Assembly: GCF_006715485.1 (NCBI RefSeq)
Contig: NZ_VFNH01000002.1
Coordinates: 1,364,001-1,428,000 of the forward strand
Source of the DNA: Herbaspirillum sp. SJZ107
Lineage (GTDB): Bacteria; Pseudomonadota; Gammaproteobacteria; Burkholderiales; Burkholderiaceae_D
DNA: 64,000 nucleotides
Direction: 5' to 3'
Part shown: positions 29,552 through 38,661 of the stretch, piece by piece
Layout of the letters: each line of letters opens with the position of its first letter
Position numbering within the stretch: the first letter of the stretch is position 1
Notes under the pieces: generated by a model
The model's input: only the letters and a program-made list of their open reading frames with translations
Told to the model about the DNA's origin: nothing
The model's database searches: none
Made by a program: the position numbers and the translations under genes

Positions 29552-31122
29552 GCAGTTTCCTTCAATGTGGGGATGCTGATGGTGACCCGCAGGCCACCCA
29601 GCGGCGACTGCCCGAAGGCCAGCGCCGCACCCTGCGCTTCGAGCAGGCGCCGGCACAGCGCCAGGCCGAGGCCGGCGCCGCCGTGGGCGCGGCTGCGCGA
29701 GGCGTCGATGCGGTAGAAGCGCTCGCCCAGGCGCGCCAGCGCGGCGTCCGGCACACCGGGGGCGCTGTCGTCGAGGTGCAGCTGCAGCCTTCCATGGCCG
29801 GCCTGGGCGTGCAGGGCCACGCGTCCGCCCGGGGCGGTGTAGCGCAGGCTGTTTTCCAGCAGGTTGTCGAGCACCTGGCGCATGCGGTCGGGATCGGCCA
29901 GCACGGTGCCGTGCGCCGGTGCCGGACCGATGTCGAGCGCCAGGCCGGCCGCCCCCAGGCGTTCGGCGAAGGCATCGAGCTGGCCGCAGGCCAGCTGCCA
30001 CAGGTCGAGCGGCAGCGGGCGGCAGTCGAGCGCGCCGACGTCGGCGCGGGCCAGCGCATACAGTTCGTCGATCAGCTTGTTCAGGGCCAGCACCTGGCGC
30101 AGCATGGCGTCGAGCGTGTCCGGGGTGGCGCTGCGCACGCCGTCCTGCAGCGCTTCGAGCTGGGCGCGCAGTACCGCCAGCGGCGTGCGCAGTTCGTGCG
30201 AGGTGTCGGCCACCCACTGGCGGCGTGCGTCCTCGGCGCCCTGCAGCCGGCTTGCCAGGGCGTTGAAGTGGCGCGCCAGGTCGCCCAGTTCGTCGCTGCG
30301 GGTGACGGGCAGGCGGGTCTCGAAACGGCCGTCGGCGAGCTTGCGGGCGCCATCCTCGAGCGCCCCGATCGGGCGCCGGAAGTGGCGCGCCAGGCCGATC
30401 GCCGCCAGCGCGCTCAAGCCCACCGCCGCCGCGAAGATCAGCCACAGGCTGCTGTGCAGCTGTTCCAGGAAGGCATACGCCATCGCATCGCTGGGGCGGG
30501 CACCGCGCGCCACGCCGATCCAGCCGACGGTGCGGCCGCCGCTCTCGATGGCGCGCCGCGCGAGGGGGATGGCGCCGGGTGGACGGCCTGCCAGGTAGCT
30601 GCCGCCGGCGTCGAACAGGGTAATGCGGCGCGGCAGCGACAGCGGCCCCGCCACTGGATCGACATCGGCGGCGAGCACGCGCGGCGCGGACAAGGGCGGC
30701 GGCGGTGGCGGTGCAGGCGGGGCCGGCGGCGCGGGCGGGTCCGCCGGTAGCGCCGCGGCCGGGCCGGCTGCCGCCGCGGGCAGGGAAGGGGCGGCCGGCC
30801 CCGGTGGCGCTGCCGGCAAGCCGCCCTCGCGCACCCGCTGCAGGCGTGCCAGCTCGCGCGCGATCCAGGCCTGGCGTCCATCCGCGGGGATGAAGGTCCA
30901 GCCGCCGTGGCTGCGGTACTGGCGCGCCAGCGCGGCCGACAGTTCGTCCAGGCGGTCCAGTTCGATGCCGACGGCGTAGTCGCCGAAGCTGGCCAGCACG
31001 TTCTGGCGCAGCAGGAACACGGCGCCGGCCGCCACCGCGAGGATCGCAAGCAGGACCGAAACGAACAGGCGGTGGCCGATCGAGAATCTCAAGGTGGGGC
31101 GGAATGGGAAGTGGAAGGCCAT
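29548..31122 (-). CDS. Sensor histidine kinase with proline-rich periplasmic insert (BaeS-like)
   Basis: This 524-residue membrane kinase has a first membrane span at ~17-38. The periplasmic domain of ~180 residues includes a Pro/Ala-rich stretch at ~97-144 (PADPPAPPAPPAPPPPPP). A second span lies near 222-243, followed by a HAMP domain. HisKA has H309 in DTSHELRTPLAV. The HATPase domain has N, G1 and G2 boxes (DNLLENSLRY, DSAPGVPD, GGAGLGLALC). The receiver gene overlaps its stop by 4 bp. The start at 31122 begins MAFHFPFRP; the open frame goes further upstream without support. The long proline-rich insert is unusual for a BaeS-like sensor. Confidence 0.88.
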   Translation of the reverse strand: MAFHFPFRPTLRFSIGHRLFVSVLLAILAVAAGAVFLLRQNVLASFGDYAVGIELDRLDELSAALARQYRSHGGWTFIPADGRQAWIARELARLQRVREGGLPAAPPGPAAPSLPAAAAGPAAALPADPPAPPAPPAPPPPPPLSAPRVLAADVDPVAGPLSLPRRITLFDAGGSYLAGRPPGAIPLARRAIESGGRTVGWIGVARGARPSDAMAYAFLEQLHSSLWLIFAAAVGLSALAAIGLARHFRRPIGALEDGARKLADGRFETRLPVTRSDELGDLARHFNALASRLQGAEDARRQWVADTSHELRTPLAVLRAQLEALQDGVRSATPDTLDAMLRQVLALNKLIDELYALARADVGALDCRPLPLDLWQLACGQLDAFAERLGAAGLALDIGPAPAHGTVLADPDRMRQVLDNLLENSLRYTAPGGRVALHAQAGHGRLQLHLDDSAPGVPDAALARLGERFYRIDASRSRAHGGAGLGLALCRRLLEAQGAALAFGQSPLGGLRVTISIPTLKETA

Positions 31123-31184
31123 TCTAGGTGAAAAAGGATTTATTATCAGCAGGTTCACGCTGTCCGACCGATAAGGAGACCCGC

Positions 31185-32102
31185 ATGCGCCACCAGTTTG
31201 CTTCAGTCGTTCTCGCCGCCGCCATGCTGGCCGCGCCGGCAATGGCCGCCCCCACCGTGTCCATCCCGCGCGCAGTGGTCGCCGATCCGGCGCGCGACGC
31301 CAGCCATCCGGCCGTCAACCGCCAGGTGCTGATCCTGAGCCACGGCGAAGGCATGAATGCGCTGCTGATGCTGGCGTCCGGCGCCGGGCCGAAACCAACC
31401 ATGCTGCTGCTGCACGGCCTCCCCGGCAACGAGCAGAACCTCGACCTGGCGCAGGCGATCCGGCGCGCCGGCTGGAACGTGCTGACGCTGCATTACCGCG
31501 GCAGCTGGGGCTCGCCGGGCCGCTTTTCGCTGGCCGGCGCCTTCGATGACGTCGAGGTGGCGATGGACTTCCTGCGCCGGCCCGACAACGCCCGCCAGTA
31601 TGGCATCGACCCTGCGCGCCTGGTCGTCGCCGGCCACAGCATGGGCGGCTTCCTGGCCGCGCGCTACGCCGCCACGCACGGCGATGTGCTGGGTGCGGCC
31701 CTGATCGATCCCTGGAACGTGGGCGCCTCGGGCAAGGCCGTGCTGGCCAAGCCGGAGGGCCGCCAGGATGCGATCGCGGCCATGGGCGACGATTTCGGCA
31801 ACAGCCTGGCCGGCACCGATGCGGCGCAACTGATGGCCGAAGTCGAGCGCCACGCGCGCGACTGGGACCTGGTCGATGCGGCGCCGCAGCTGGCGCGCAA
31901 GCCGCTCCTGATCGTCGATGCCCAGTACGGCAACGCGGCGCAGGTGGCGCCGCTGGCAGCGGCGATCCGCGCGCGCGGCGGGCCGTTGAAGGCGGTGACG
32001 CTGGCGAGCGATCACGGGTTTGCGGATCACCGGATCGCGCTGGCGGGGGTGACGGTGGGTTGGCTGGATGGGTTGACGGTGCCGGCTGCGAAAGCCAGAT
32101 AA
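31185..32102 (+). CDS. Exported alpha/beta hydrolase (S9-like)
   Basis: This 305-residue secreted hydrolase has a signal peptide (SVVLAAAMLAAPAMA) and an alpha/beta-hydrolase fold resembling prolyl-oligopeptidase-type or acyl-ester hydrolases. The oxyanion region is LLLHGLPGNEQN. The nucleophile elbow is GHSMGG with S152. A candidate Asp is in LLIVDAQYGN and the His is in SDHGFADHR. The start at 31185 has ataaggag upstream. It is divergent from the sensor kinase, with ~60 bp between the starts. Confidence 0.82.
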   Translation: MRHQFASVVLAAAMLAAPAMAAPTVSIPRAVVADPARDASHPAVNRQVLILSHGEGMNALLMLASGAGPKPTMLLLHGLPGNEQNLDLAQAIRRAGWNVLTLHYRGSWGSPGRFSLAGAFDDVEVAMDFLRRPDNARQYGIDPARLVVAGHSMGGFLAARYAATHGDVLGAALIDPWNVGASGKAVLAKPEGRQDAIAAMGDDFGNSLAGTDAAQLMAEVERHARDWDLVDAAPQLARKPLLIVDAQYGNAAQVAPLAAAIRARGGPLKAVTLASDHGFADHRIALAGVTVGWLDGLTVPAAKAR

Positions 32103-32119
32103 GGCCCGGCAACATGCAC

Positions 32120-32147
32120 GTCGCCCCTGCGAAGGCAGGGGCGACGG
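32120..32147. repeat. REP-like palindrome R3 between convergent genes
   Basis: Arms cgtcgcccctgc (32120-32131) and gcaggggcgacg (32136-32147) surround gaag. The core is identical to R1 and R6. It lacks a T run, but lies between the convergent hydrolase and cheW genes. Confidence 0.8.
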
Positions 32148-32178
32148 TGTTGCGTATAACGATGAGATGCGGCAGCGC

Positions 32179-33513
32179 CTACGCGGCGGCCCGCGCCACC
32201 AGGTCGACAGTCCGGTAACTGGCCTGCTCGGCCCCCTCGCCGGTGGTGATGAACTCCAGCCCGCTGCCGCCGACGCCCATCCGGTACAGCGTCCCGCTGC
32301 CCGGCGGGATCATCGACTGCACGCGCCCCACCACGTACCCGACGTGGCCGGCCGCCGCCTTTACCACCAGCACGTTGGCGGAAGCGCCGGCCGCCGCGCC
32401 GCGCAGGTCGACCATCGGGATGGCGGCGCCGCGCCAGTCCATGGTGGCCGCCAGGGTGCCGGCCAGCGGCAGGATGTGCTCGATCGCGCCGAGCGGGGTG
32501 GCCCCCAGGCCGTCGGCTTCGAACACGATGTAGCCGACCGCGTTGGCGCTGCGCTGGCGCGCCGCCGTCACGGGGGCCACGGCGGCGGCCGTCGGCTTGC
32601 TGAGTGCCGCTTCCGGGAAGCGTTCGAACAGGCGCGCGGTGTCGAGCAGGTGGACTTCGAGGCCGTCGCCGTCGTACAGGGTGGCGGTCAGGCCATTCTT
32701 GGCGGGCAGCCCGGTTCCTTCCAGCGCGCACATCTGCAGCGCCGCGCGCACCGGCAGGCCGAGCGCGAGGCCGCCGCGTTCGATCACGGCCAGCAGGCGC
32801 TCGCTGCCGGCCTCGAACGGTCCTTCGATCAGTGCGCCGGCAGGCAGCACCGGCAGGTGGCGGCCGCGCCAGATGCAGTAGGCGCTGTCGATGCCGCCGC
32901 CGAAGCGTTCCAATGGCGGCATCGGCATCACTTCGGGCAGGTCGCCCGGCAGCACGGCCAGCCGGCCGTGGCCGGTCTGCAGCAGCGCCCAGGTGTGGCC
33001 GGCGCGGGCGGGGGCGGCGCCGGATGCGGCCGGGTCCGCCGCAATCGCCTGGCCGACCTGGCTCCAGGCCGCCGCCAGGTCGGCCAGGCGGCCGACTTCG
33101 AGCAGGCTCAGGATACGGCCGTCGTCGGGCGAGCGCAGCGCGGTGTGGAACACGTCTTCCGGATTGTCGTCGTGGTGCAGGCGCGTCAGCAGGTGCGGCG
33201 CCACGTCGAGCAGGCCGCCCACGGCATCGACTTGCAGGCCGATGGTGCGTCCGCCTTCGTGCAGCACCAGGATGCGCGCATCCTGTGCGCTGGCGCCCGG
33301 CGCCGGGGTCCCGGTCTCGACCCAGCGCGCCAGGTCGATCACCGGCACCAGGGTGCCGCCGTGCTCGACCACGCCGCGCAGCGCGCCCTGGCGGCGCGGC
33401 AGGAAGGCCGGGGTGTCGGGCAGCGCGATCGCCTGCACCACGGCTTCCACCGGGATGCCGAGGTGGACCGCGCCGATGCTGGCCTGCGCCAGGCGCAGCT
33501 TGGTAGCAGACAT
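32179..33513 (-). CDS. Triple CheW-domain chemotaxis coupling protein
   Basis: This 444-residue protein is built from three CheW-like domains in tandem. They lie at ~8-150 (GIPVEAVVQAI, LRGVVEHGGTLVPVIDL, GLQVDAVGGLLDV), ~175-300 (RHLPVLPAGALI, GLPVRAALQM) and ~318-440 (EHILPLAG, AAIPMVDLRG, GYVVGRVQSMI). CheW couples chemoreceptors to the kinase CheA. A three-domain version could bridge several receptors or kinases. It starts 3 bp after the stop of the PAS-receptor gene, so they form one transcript. No cheA is in the window. Confidence 0.85.
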   Translation of the reverse strand: MSATKLRLAQASIGAVHLGIPVEAVVQAIALPDTPAFLPRRQGALRGVVEHGGTLVPVIDLARWVETGTPAPGASAQDARILVLHEGGRTIGLQVDAVGGLLDVAPHLLTRLHHDDNPEDVFHTALRSPDDGRILSLLEVGRLADLAAAWSQVGQAIAADPAASGAAPARAGHTWALLQTGHGRLAVLPGDLPEVMPMPPLERFGGGIDSAYCIWRGRHLPVLPAGALIEGPFEAGSERLLAVIERGGLALGLPVRAALQMCALEGTGLPAKNGLTATLYDGDGLEVHLLDTARLFERFPEAALSKPTAAAVAPVTAARQRSANAVGYIVFEADGLGATPLGAIEHILPLAGTLAATMDWRGAAIPMVDLRGAAAGASANVLVVKAAAGHVGYVVGRVQSMIPPGSGTLYRMGVGGSGLEFITTGEGAEQASYRTVDLVARAAA

Positions 33514-33516
33514 GGC

Positions 33517-35997
33517 TCAGCGCTCCGTGGCGATGCTTTCCAGTTCGGTCAGCAGCTTCGAGACGTCCCGCGTGGCGCTCGCCTGTTCGCTGGTCGAGGC
33601 GTGGATCTGGCCGATCGAGGTGCTGGTGGCGCCGACCGAATGGACGATGCGCTCGAATGCATGCTCGACTTCGCCCGCCAGGCGGGTGCCGTCGCCGACG
33701 CGGCTGACGGTCTCGTTGATCAGCTTCGAGATCTCGCGTGCCGCCATCGCCGATTTCTCGGCCAGCTTGCGCACCTCGTTGGCGACCACCGAGAAGCCGT
33801 TGCCGTGCTCGCCCGCACGCGCCGCCTCGATCGCCGCATTGAACGCCAGCAGGTGGGTCTGGCTGGCGATCTCGCTGATGGTGTCGATGATGTCGTGCAC
33901 GTCGGCGGACGACTTCTGGATCGCCAGCATCGCGTCCTTCGAGCGGTCCAGCAGCTTGCTGCCTTCGGTGGCGTCGGCCTGGGTCCGGGTCGCCATGCCC
34001 GCCGATTGCTGGGCGCCGGCGGCGATCGCGCTGATCGACTGCGACAGCTCGCCCAGCACGCCGGAAATCGCCTTGACCTTGGCGCTGACCAGCTCCTCGC
34101 GGTGCACCTGCTCGGTGACGTCCATCGCGAACTTCACTACTTTATACGGCTTGCCGTTGACGTCCAGGATCGGGTTGTAGGTGGCCACGATCCAGATGTC
34201 GGCATCGTGCTTGCCGCGGCGCTTGAAGCGGCCGGACTGGAACTGGCCCTGGCCCAGGTTGGCCCAGAAGTGGCGGTAGGCCGCGCTCTTGACCAGTTCG
34301 GGTTCGCAGAACATGCTGTGGTGCTGCTTGAGCACTTCTTCTTCAGCGTAGCCCATGGTGCGCAGGAAGTTGTCGTTCGCCGACAGCACGTTGCCGCGCA
34401 TGTCGAACTCGATCACGGCCTGCGAGCGGCCGATCGCGTCCAGCTTGCCGCGGCTCTCGGCCGACAGCGCCTTCTGGCGGGTGACGTCGGTGGCGAACTT
34501 GACGATCTTGACCGGCTTGCCTTCGGCGTCGAAGATCGGGTTGTACGAGGCCAGGATCCAGATTTCCTTGCCGCCCTTGCCGACGCGGCGGTATTCGCCG
34601 GCGTCGAATTCACCGCGCCCGAGGCGGTCCCAGAACGCCAGGTATTCCGGCGAATGCGCGAAGGCCGGGTCGCAGAACATGCGGTGGTGCTGGCCGCGGA
34701 TCTCGTCGAGGCCGTAGCCCATCGTGTCGAGGAAATTCTGGTTCGCGTGAAGCACCTTGCCCTGCAGGTCGAATTCGATCACGGCCTGCACGCGGTCGAT
34801 CGCCTGCATCTTGCCTTCGTAGTCGGCGTTGCGCGCCTTGACGGCGGTGACGTCGGTGGCGAACTTGACCACCTTGAACGGCTTGCCGTCGGCGTCCAGG
34901 ATCGGGTTGTAGGTGGCCTGGATCCAGACCGGGTGGCCGTCCTTGGCGATGCGCTTGAATTCGCCGGCGTGGAATTCGCCGCTGCCGAGGTGCTTCCAGA
35001 AGGCGCGGTATTCGTGCGAGCGAGCATACACCGGGTCGCAGAACATCGCGTGGTGCTGGCCGACGACGTCGTCGAGCGCGTAGCCGAGGGTGTCGAGGAA
35101 GTTCTGGTTGGCGTGCAGGATGCGGCCTTCGAGGTCGAACTCGATCACGGCCTGGGCACGGTCGATGGCCGCCATGCGGCCTTCGAAGTCGGCGTTGCGC
35201 AGCTTGCGGGCAGTGATGTCGGTGGCGTACTTGATGACCTTGAACGGCTTGCCGTCGGGACCGAACACCGGATTGTAGGAGGCGTTGATCCAGACGTCGC
35301 GGCCGGACTTGTGGCGGCGCTTGAACTGGCCCGAATGCAGCTCGCCGCTGGCCAGGCGCGACCAGAAGGCGGCGTATTCGGGGCTGCCGGCGAAGGCCGG
35401 CTCGCAGAAGATGGCGTGATGCTGGCCTTCGATCTCGTCCAGCGTGTAGCCCATCACCGCCAGGAAGTTGTCGTTGGCGTGCACGATGCGGCCGTTGAGG
35501 TCGAACTCGATCACGGCCTGGGCGCGGTTGATGGCGTCGATCTTGGCGGCATTGTCGGCGCTTTGCAGCTTGGCGGCGGTGATATCGGTGGCGAACTTGA
35601 TGATCTTGATCGGCTTGCCTTCGCCGTCGAAGATCGGGTTGTAGGACGCCTGCAGCCAGACCGGGAAGCCGTGCTTGTCGATGCGCATGAACTCGCCGCT
35701 GCTCGGCTGGCCGCCGGCGAGGGCGTGCCAGAAGGCGCGGTACTCGTCCGAATTGGCGAACTCGTCGGTGCAGAACATGCGATGGTGCTGGCCCGCGATC
35801 TCGGCGCGGGTATAGCCCATGGCATCCAGGAAGTGCTGGTTGGCCAGGATGACGTTGCCTTGCAGGTCGAATTCGACCACGGCCTGGACGCGGTTGATGG
35901 CGTCGAGGGCGGCCAAGGCCAGTTCTTGCCGGATGTCGGCAGACTGGGAAGAAATCGGATCGGCGGAAGTTCGCATCAATTTATCGGAAAAATACAT
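33517..35997 (-). CDS. Soluble chemoreceptor with five tandem PAS domains
   Basis: This 826-residue methyl-accepting-type protein has no membrane span. A short N-terminus is followed by five PAS units of 122 residues each (31-152, 153-274, 275-396, 397-518, 519-640). Each unit has the pattern (I/V)EFD...ANxNFL..MGY...QHHxxFC...W(I/L)xA(S/T)YNP(I/V). The receptor signalling helix follows (641-826), with the conserved tip [20 protein letters not shown]. There is no CheR/CheB pentapeptide at the C-terminus. PAS domains of this sort often bind heme or flavin, and the invariant His-His-x-x-Phe-Cys is a possible ligand site. The start at 35997 follows agggacactt. It is the first gene of a pair with cheW. 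Confidence 0.9.
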   Translation of the reverse strand: MYFSDKLMRTSADPISSQSADIRQELALAALDAINRVQAVVEFDLQGNVILANQHFLDAMGYTRAEIAGQHHRMFCTDEFANSDEYRAFWHALAGGQPSSGEFMRIDKHGFPVWLQASYNPIFDGEGKPIKIIKFATDITAAKLQSADNAAKIDAINRAQAVIEFDLNGRIVHANDNFLAVMGYTLDEIEGQHHAIFCEPAFAGSPEYAAFWSRLASGELHSGQFKRRHKSGRDVWINASYNPVFGPDGKPFKVIKYATDITARKLRNADFEGRMAAIDRAQAVIEFDLEGRILHANQNFLDTLGYALDDVVGQHHAMFCDPVYARSHEYRAFWKHLGSGEFHAGEFKRIAKDGHPVWIQATYNPILDADGKPFKVVKFATDVTAVKARNADYEGKMQAIDRVQAVIEFDLQGKVLHANQNFLDTMGYGLDEIRGQHHRMFCDPAFAHSPEYLAFWDRLGRGEFDAGEYRRVGKGGKEIWILASYNPIFDAEGKPVKIVKFATDVTRQKALSAESRGKLDAIGRSQAVIEFDMRGNVLSANDNFLRTMGYAEEEVLKQHHSMFCEPELVKSAAYRHFWANLGQGQFQSGRFKRRGKHDADIWIVATYNPILDVNGKPYKVVKFAMDVTEQVHREELVSAKVKAISGVLGELSQSISAIAAGAQQSAGMATRTQADATEGSKLLDRSKDAMLAIQKSSADVHDIIDTISEIASQTHLLAFNAAIEAARAGEHGNGFSVVANEVRKLAEKSAMAAREISKLINETVSRVGDGTRLAGEVEHAFERIVHSVGATSTSIGQIHASTSEQASATRDVSKLLTELESIATER
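34078..35907 (-). repeat. Five tandem 366-bp PAS-coding repeats
   Basis: The marker ggcctg, the complement of the Gln-Ala codons in each unit, recurs at 35881, 35515, 35149, 34783 and 34417, exactly 366 bp apart. The five units have diverged in sequence but carry no net insertion or deletion. Confidence 0.95.
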
Positions 35998-36146
35998 AAG
36001 TGTCCCTGCGCATACATGGCGATGGCCGCCATGCCCCATTTTGTTCTTGTGGTCGTGAGTCAGTCCGGTCCGGCAAAGCCTGCGGGCCGTGCACCCATGT
36101 TTCGTCAATGCGGATGCATGCATGGTGCTGCGGAATCGGTTACGGG

Positions 36147-36176
36147 CTGTTCGACCGGAAGTAGCGGGTCGAACAG
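36147..36176. repeat. 10-bp-arm inverted repeat upstream of the chemoreceptor
   Basis: Arms ctgttcgacc and ggtcgaacag flank ggaagtagcg in the 269-bp region between the reductase stop and the chemoreceptor start, both on the minus strand. It has no T run. It could be a regulator site for the chemoreceptor or an RNA end of the upstream operon. A smaller palindrome (tttccatgtggaaa) lies at about 36198. Confidence 0.45.
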
Positions 36177-36266
36177 TTGATTGGCAGTTTAATCAATTTC
36201 CATGTGGAAATGGAAAAATTATTTCAATCGTGCGGGTAGGAACAAACAATAATGACGAATCTGTCG

Positions 36267-37634
36267 TCAATACACATCGCGCCGGTAGCGGCCGTCTGCC
36301 ACCAACTGTTCCAGCGTGGCGCTGCCGAGGATCTCCGCGAGCGCTTCGTGCACGCCACCGGCCATGCCCTGCAGGCTGCCGCAGACATAGATGGCGGCAC
36401 CGCGTTCGATCCAGTTGACCACCAGTGCGGCCTGCTCGCGCAGCAGGTGCTGGACGTAATGGCGATCGGTGCCGTGGGGGCCAGCGCGGTCGCGCGAAAA
36501 GGCGAGGTCGATGCGCTGCAGCCAGCCCGCATCCTGCCAGCCCAGCAACTCTTCGCGCAGCAGGAAGTCGTGGCGGATCTGGCGTTCGCCGAACAGCAGC
36601 CAGTTGGCGTGCTCGCCGGCGTGGATGCGCGCTTTCAGCAGCGCGCGCAGGCCGGCCAGGCCGCTGCCGTTGCCGATCGCGATCAGCGGACGGCGCGCGT
36701 TGGCGCCGAGGCGGAAGCGTTCGTGCGCGCGCACGCGCAGCTGGACCGGGTCGCCGCCGTCGATGCCGGTGGCGGCGCCCTGGCACAGCCAGCCCGAGGC
36801 CGCGCCCGGGGTACCGTCCTCCCTGCGCTGCAGGCGGACCAGCAACTCGAGCCGGCCTTCGCCGGGCAGCGAGGCGATCGAGTATTCGCGCGGGTGCGCC
36901 GGGTCGGACGGCGGGCCGACCTGGGCCAGGTCGCCGGCTTCCCAGTCGGGCAGGGCGCCGTCGGCCGGGACCAGCGACAGCCGGTACAGCGGCGCGCCGC
37001 TGCTGCCGGGATTGAGCAGCTGGCGCTCGCCGATGCGCCATTCGCCATAGGCCGGCGCCGCCCAGTCCGGGGCGTCCGCGGTGCCGGCCAGGCGGCCGAC
37101 GTGGTGCTGCCACGCGGCCAGCGCGGCCGCGCTGTTCTTGTCGACGTCGATGCGTTCGAACAGGCGGGTGGCGCCTTGCTTCGCCAGCCAGGCGTCGAGC
37201 GCGCGGCCGAAGCCGCAGTAATTGATGTAGTTGTCGTCGCCCAGCGCCAGCACCGCGTAGTGCAGGTGGCGGAGGTCGACCTCCCTGGCCATCAGGCGGG
37301 CGGCGAAACGCGCCGCCACGTCGGGGGCGTCGCCTTCGCCGTAGGTGCTGGCGACGAACAGGATATTGGTGGCGCCGGCCAGCGCCGCCTCGTCGAGCCT
37401 GGAGATGCAGGCGGCGCGCGCCTGCAGGCCGCCGGTGGCGAGGATCGCGGCGGTGTGCCTGGCCAGGGCCTCGGCGTTGCCGGTCTGGCTGGCATGCACC
37501 ACCAGCCAGTCGGCCGTGGCGGCCTTGCCGCTGGCAGCGCGCTGCGCGTACCAGGTACGCAGGCTCAGCGCCAGCCAGCCGGCCGACAGCAGCAGGGCGC
37601 CGCCCCAGCGCAAGGGTTCGGTGGTGAGCATCAT
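36267..37634 (-). CDS. Membrane-anchored flavodoxin/FNR-type reductase
   Basis: This 455-residue diflavin reductase resembles the sulfite reductase/cytochrome P450 reductase flavoprotein. One N-terminal span (WGGALLLSAGWLALSLRTW) anchors it. A flavodoxin domain follows (VVHASQTGNAEALARH; VASTYGEGDAPD; LALGDDNYINYCGFG). The FAD/NADPH module has REYSIASLPGEG for FAD, IAIGNGSGLAGLRALL for NADPH and YVCGSLQGMAGGVHEAL near the C-terminus. It would pass electrons from cytosolic NADPH to a membrane partner, here probably the PepSY protein. Its start overlaps the apbE stop (ATGATG), so they are coupled. Confidence 0.88.
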   Translation of the reverse strand: MMLTTEPLRWGGALLLSAGWLALSLRTWYAQRAASGKAATADWLVVHASQTGNAEALARHTAAILATGGLQARAACISRLDEAALAGATNILFVASTYGEGDAPDVAARFAARLMAREVDLRHLHYAVLALGDDNYINYCGFGRALDAWLAKQGATRLFERIDVDKNSAAALAAWQHHVGRLAGTADAPDWAAPAYGEWRIGERQLLNPGSSGAPLYRLSLVPADGALPDWEAGDLAQVGPPSDPAHPREYSIASLPGEGRLELLVRLQRREDGTPGAASGWLCQGAATGIDGGDPVQLRVRAHERFRLGANARRPLIAIGNGSGLAGLRALLKARIHAGEHANWLLFGERQIRHDFLLREELLGWQDAGWLQRIDLAFSRDRAGPHGTDRHYVQHLLREQAALVVNWIERGAAIYVCGSLQGMAGGVHEALAEILGSATLEQLVADGRYRRDVY

Positions 37635-38650
37635 TGCAGCAGGGCGCGCCAGGCGGACGAGGTGATGGCGGTCAGGACGGCATTCGCTGCGGCGGCGCGC
37701 ACCAGGAAGCGGGCGGCGATGCCGTCGCGCTCGGCCAGCGCCAGGCCTTCCCGCGGCCCCAGCACGGTGAGGGCGGTGGACAGCGCATCGGCCGCCATGC
37801 AGGTGGGGGCGATGACGGTGCATGAGGCGACGCCGTTGGCGATCGGCTGGCCGCTGCGCGGATCGAGCGTGTGCGAGATGCGGCCGCCGGCGTGCTGCCG
37901 GTAGAAGCGCCGGTAGTCGCCCGAGGTGGCGACCGCCAGGCCATGCAGCGCCAGCAGGGGTTGTGCGCCGGCCGCAGCGGCGTCGGGCACGCCTTCGATC
38001 TCGACCCACCATGGCTGGCCATCGCCCTTGACGCCGGCGCCGCGCAGTTCGCCGCCGGCTTCGACCAGGTAGTGGCGGATGCCCAGCCGCTCGAGGCACA
38101 GTGCCAGCCGGTCCACCGCATGGCCCTTGGCCACGGCCGACAGGTCGAGCACGGCGCCGCCCGGCTGCAGCAGGCGCCGGGCTTGCCGGTCCAGCACCGG
38201 CTGGGCATGGCGGCGGCGCGCCAGCACGGCGCCGATGGCCTGCGCGTCCGGCGCATAGTAGCCGGCCTGGTCGTAGCGCTTGGTGGCTCCGAAGCCCCAC
38301 AGGTCGACCAGCGCACCGGCCGCCGGGTCGTAGGCGCCGCCGCTGGCCTGCTGCACCGACAATGCGTAATCGATCACCTCGAGGAAGGGCGAGGGCAGCG
38401 CATGCCAGCTGCCGGCCGCGGCCCGGTTGTAGCGCGACAGCAGCGAGTCGGGTTCCCAGTGGCTCATCTGGGCCACCACGAGGTCCAGCTCGGCCTGCAG
38501 CGCCGGCAGCAGGTGCGCATCGGCGCCGCCGGGCAGCATCAGGCGCGCCGACCAGCCGCTGCCCATGGCGGTGCCGGACAGCGCCAGGGGGCGGCTGCCC
38601 GGGGGCGCCGGGCTTGGGTCGATCTCGAGCGGAACCAGGACGTCGCGCAT
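37631..38650 (-). CDS. apbE: FAD:protein FMN transferase
   Basis: This 339-residue ApbE-family flavin transferase attaches FMN to Thr or Ser of target proteins. Typical segments are ALSGTAMGSGWSARL, MSHWEPDSLLSRYN, DLWGFGATKRYDQ, VLDLSAVAKGHAVDRLA, YLVEAGGELRGAG, HTLDPRSGQPI and ADALSTALTVLGP with the metal-site Asp/Thr. No signal peptide is visible at the N-terminus (MRDVLVPLEIDPSPAPP) and no upstream start is available. That is odd if its target is the exported DUF2271 protein of the same operon. It is coupled to the reductase gene downstream. Confidence 0.92.
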   Translation of the reverse strand: MRDVLVPLEIDPSPAPPGSRPLALSGTAMGSGWSARLMLPGGADAHLLPALQAELDLVVAQMSHWEPDSLLSRYNRAAAGSWHALPSPFLEVIDYALSVQQASGGAYDPAAGALVDLWGFGATKRYDQAGYYAPDAQAIGAVLARRRHAQPVLDRQARRLLQPGGAVLDLSAVAKGHAVDRLALCLERLGIRHYLVEAGGELRGAGVKGDGQPWWVEIEGVPDAAAAGAQPLLALHGLAVATSGDYRRFYRQHAGGRISHTLDPRSGQPIANGVASCTVIAPTCMAADALSTALTVLGPREGLALAERDGIAARFLVRAAAANAVLTAITSSAWRALLQ

Positions 38651-38661
38651 ACAGCTTCCGC

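Noticed and set aside
34078..35907. Regular repeats that could suggest a CRISPR array or satellite
   Set aside because: The 366-bp units code for PAS domains in one continuous frame. There are no short identical repeats with unique spacers.
32167..36180. A 1337-codon open frame on the plus strand across the CheW and PAS-receptor genes
   Set aside because: It is the complement of two genes with clear CheW, PAS and receptor motifs. In GC-rich DNA the antisense frame stays open by codon bias. The product has no recognised motif.
36230..36266. Possible short gene in the gap between the reductase and the chemoreceptor
   Set aside because: No frame with a ribosome site or motif; only inverted repeats are seen there.
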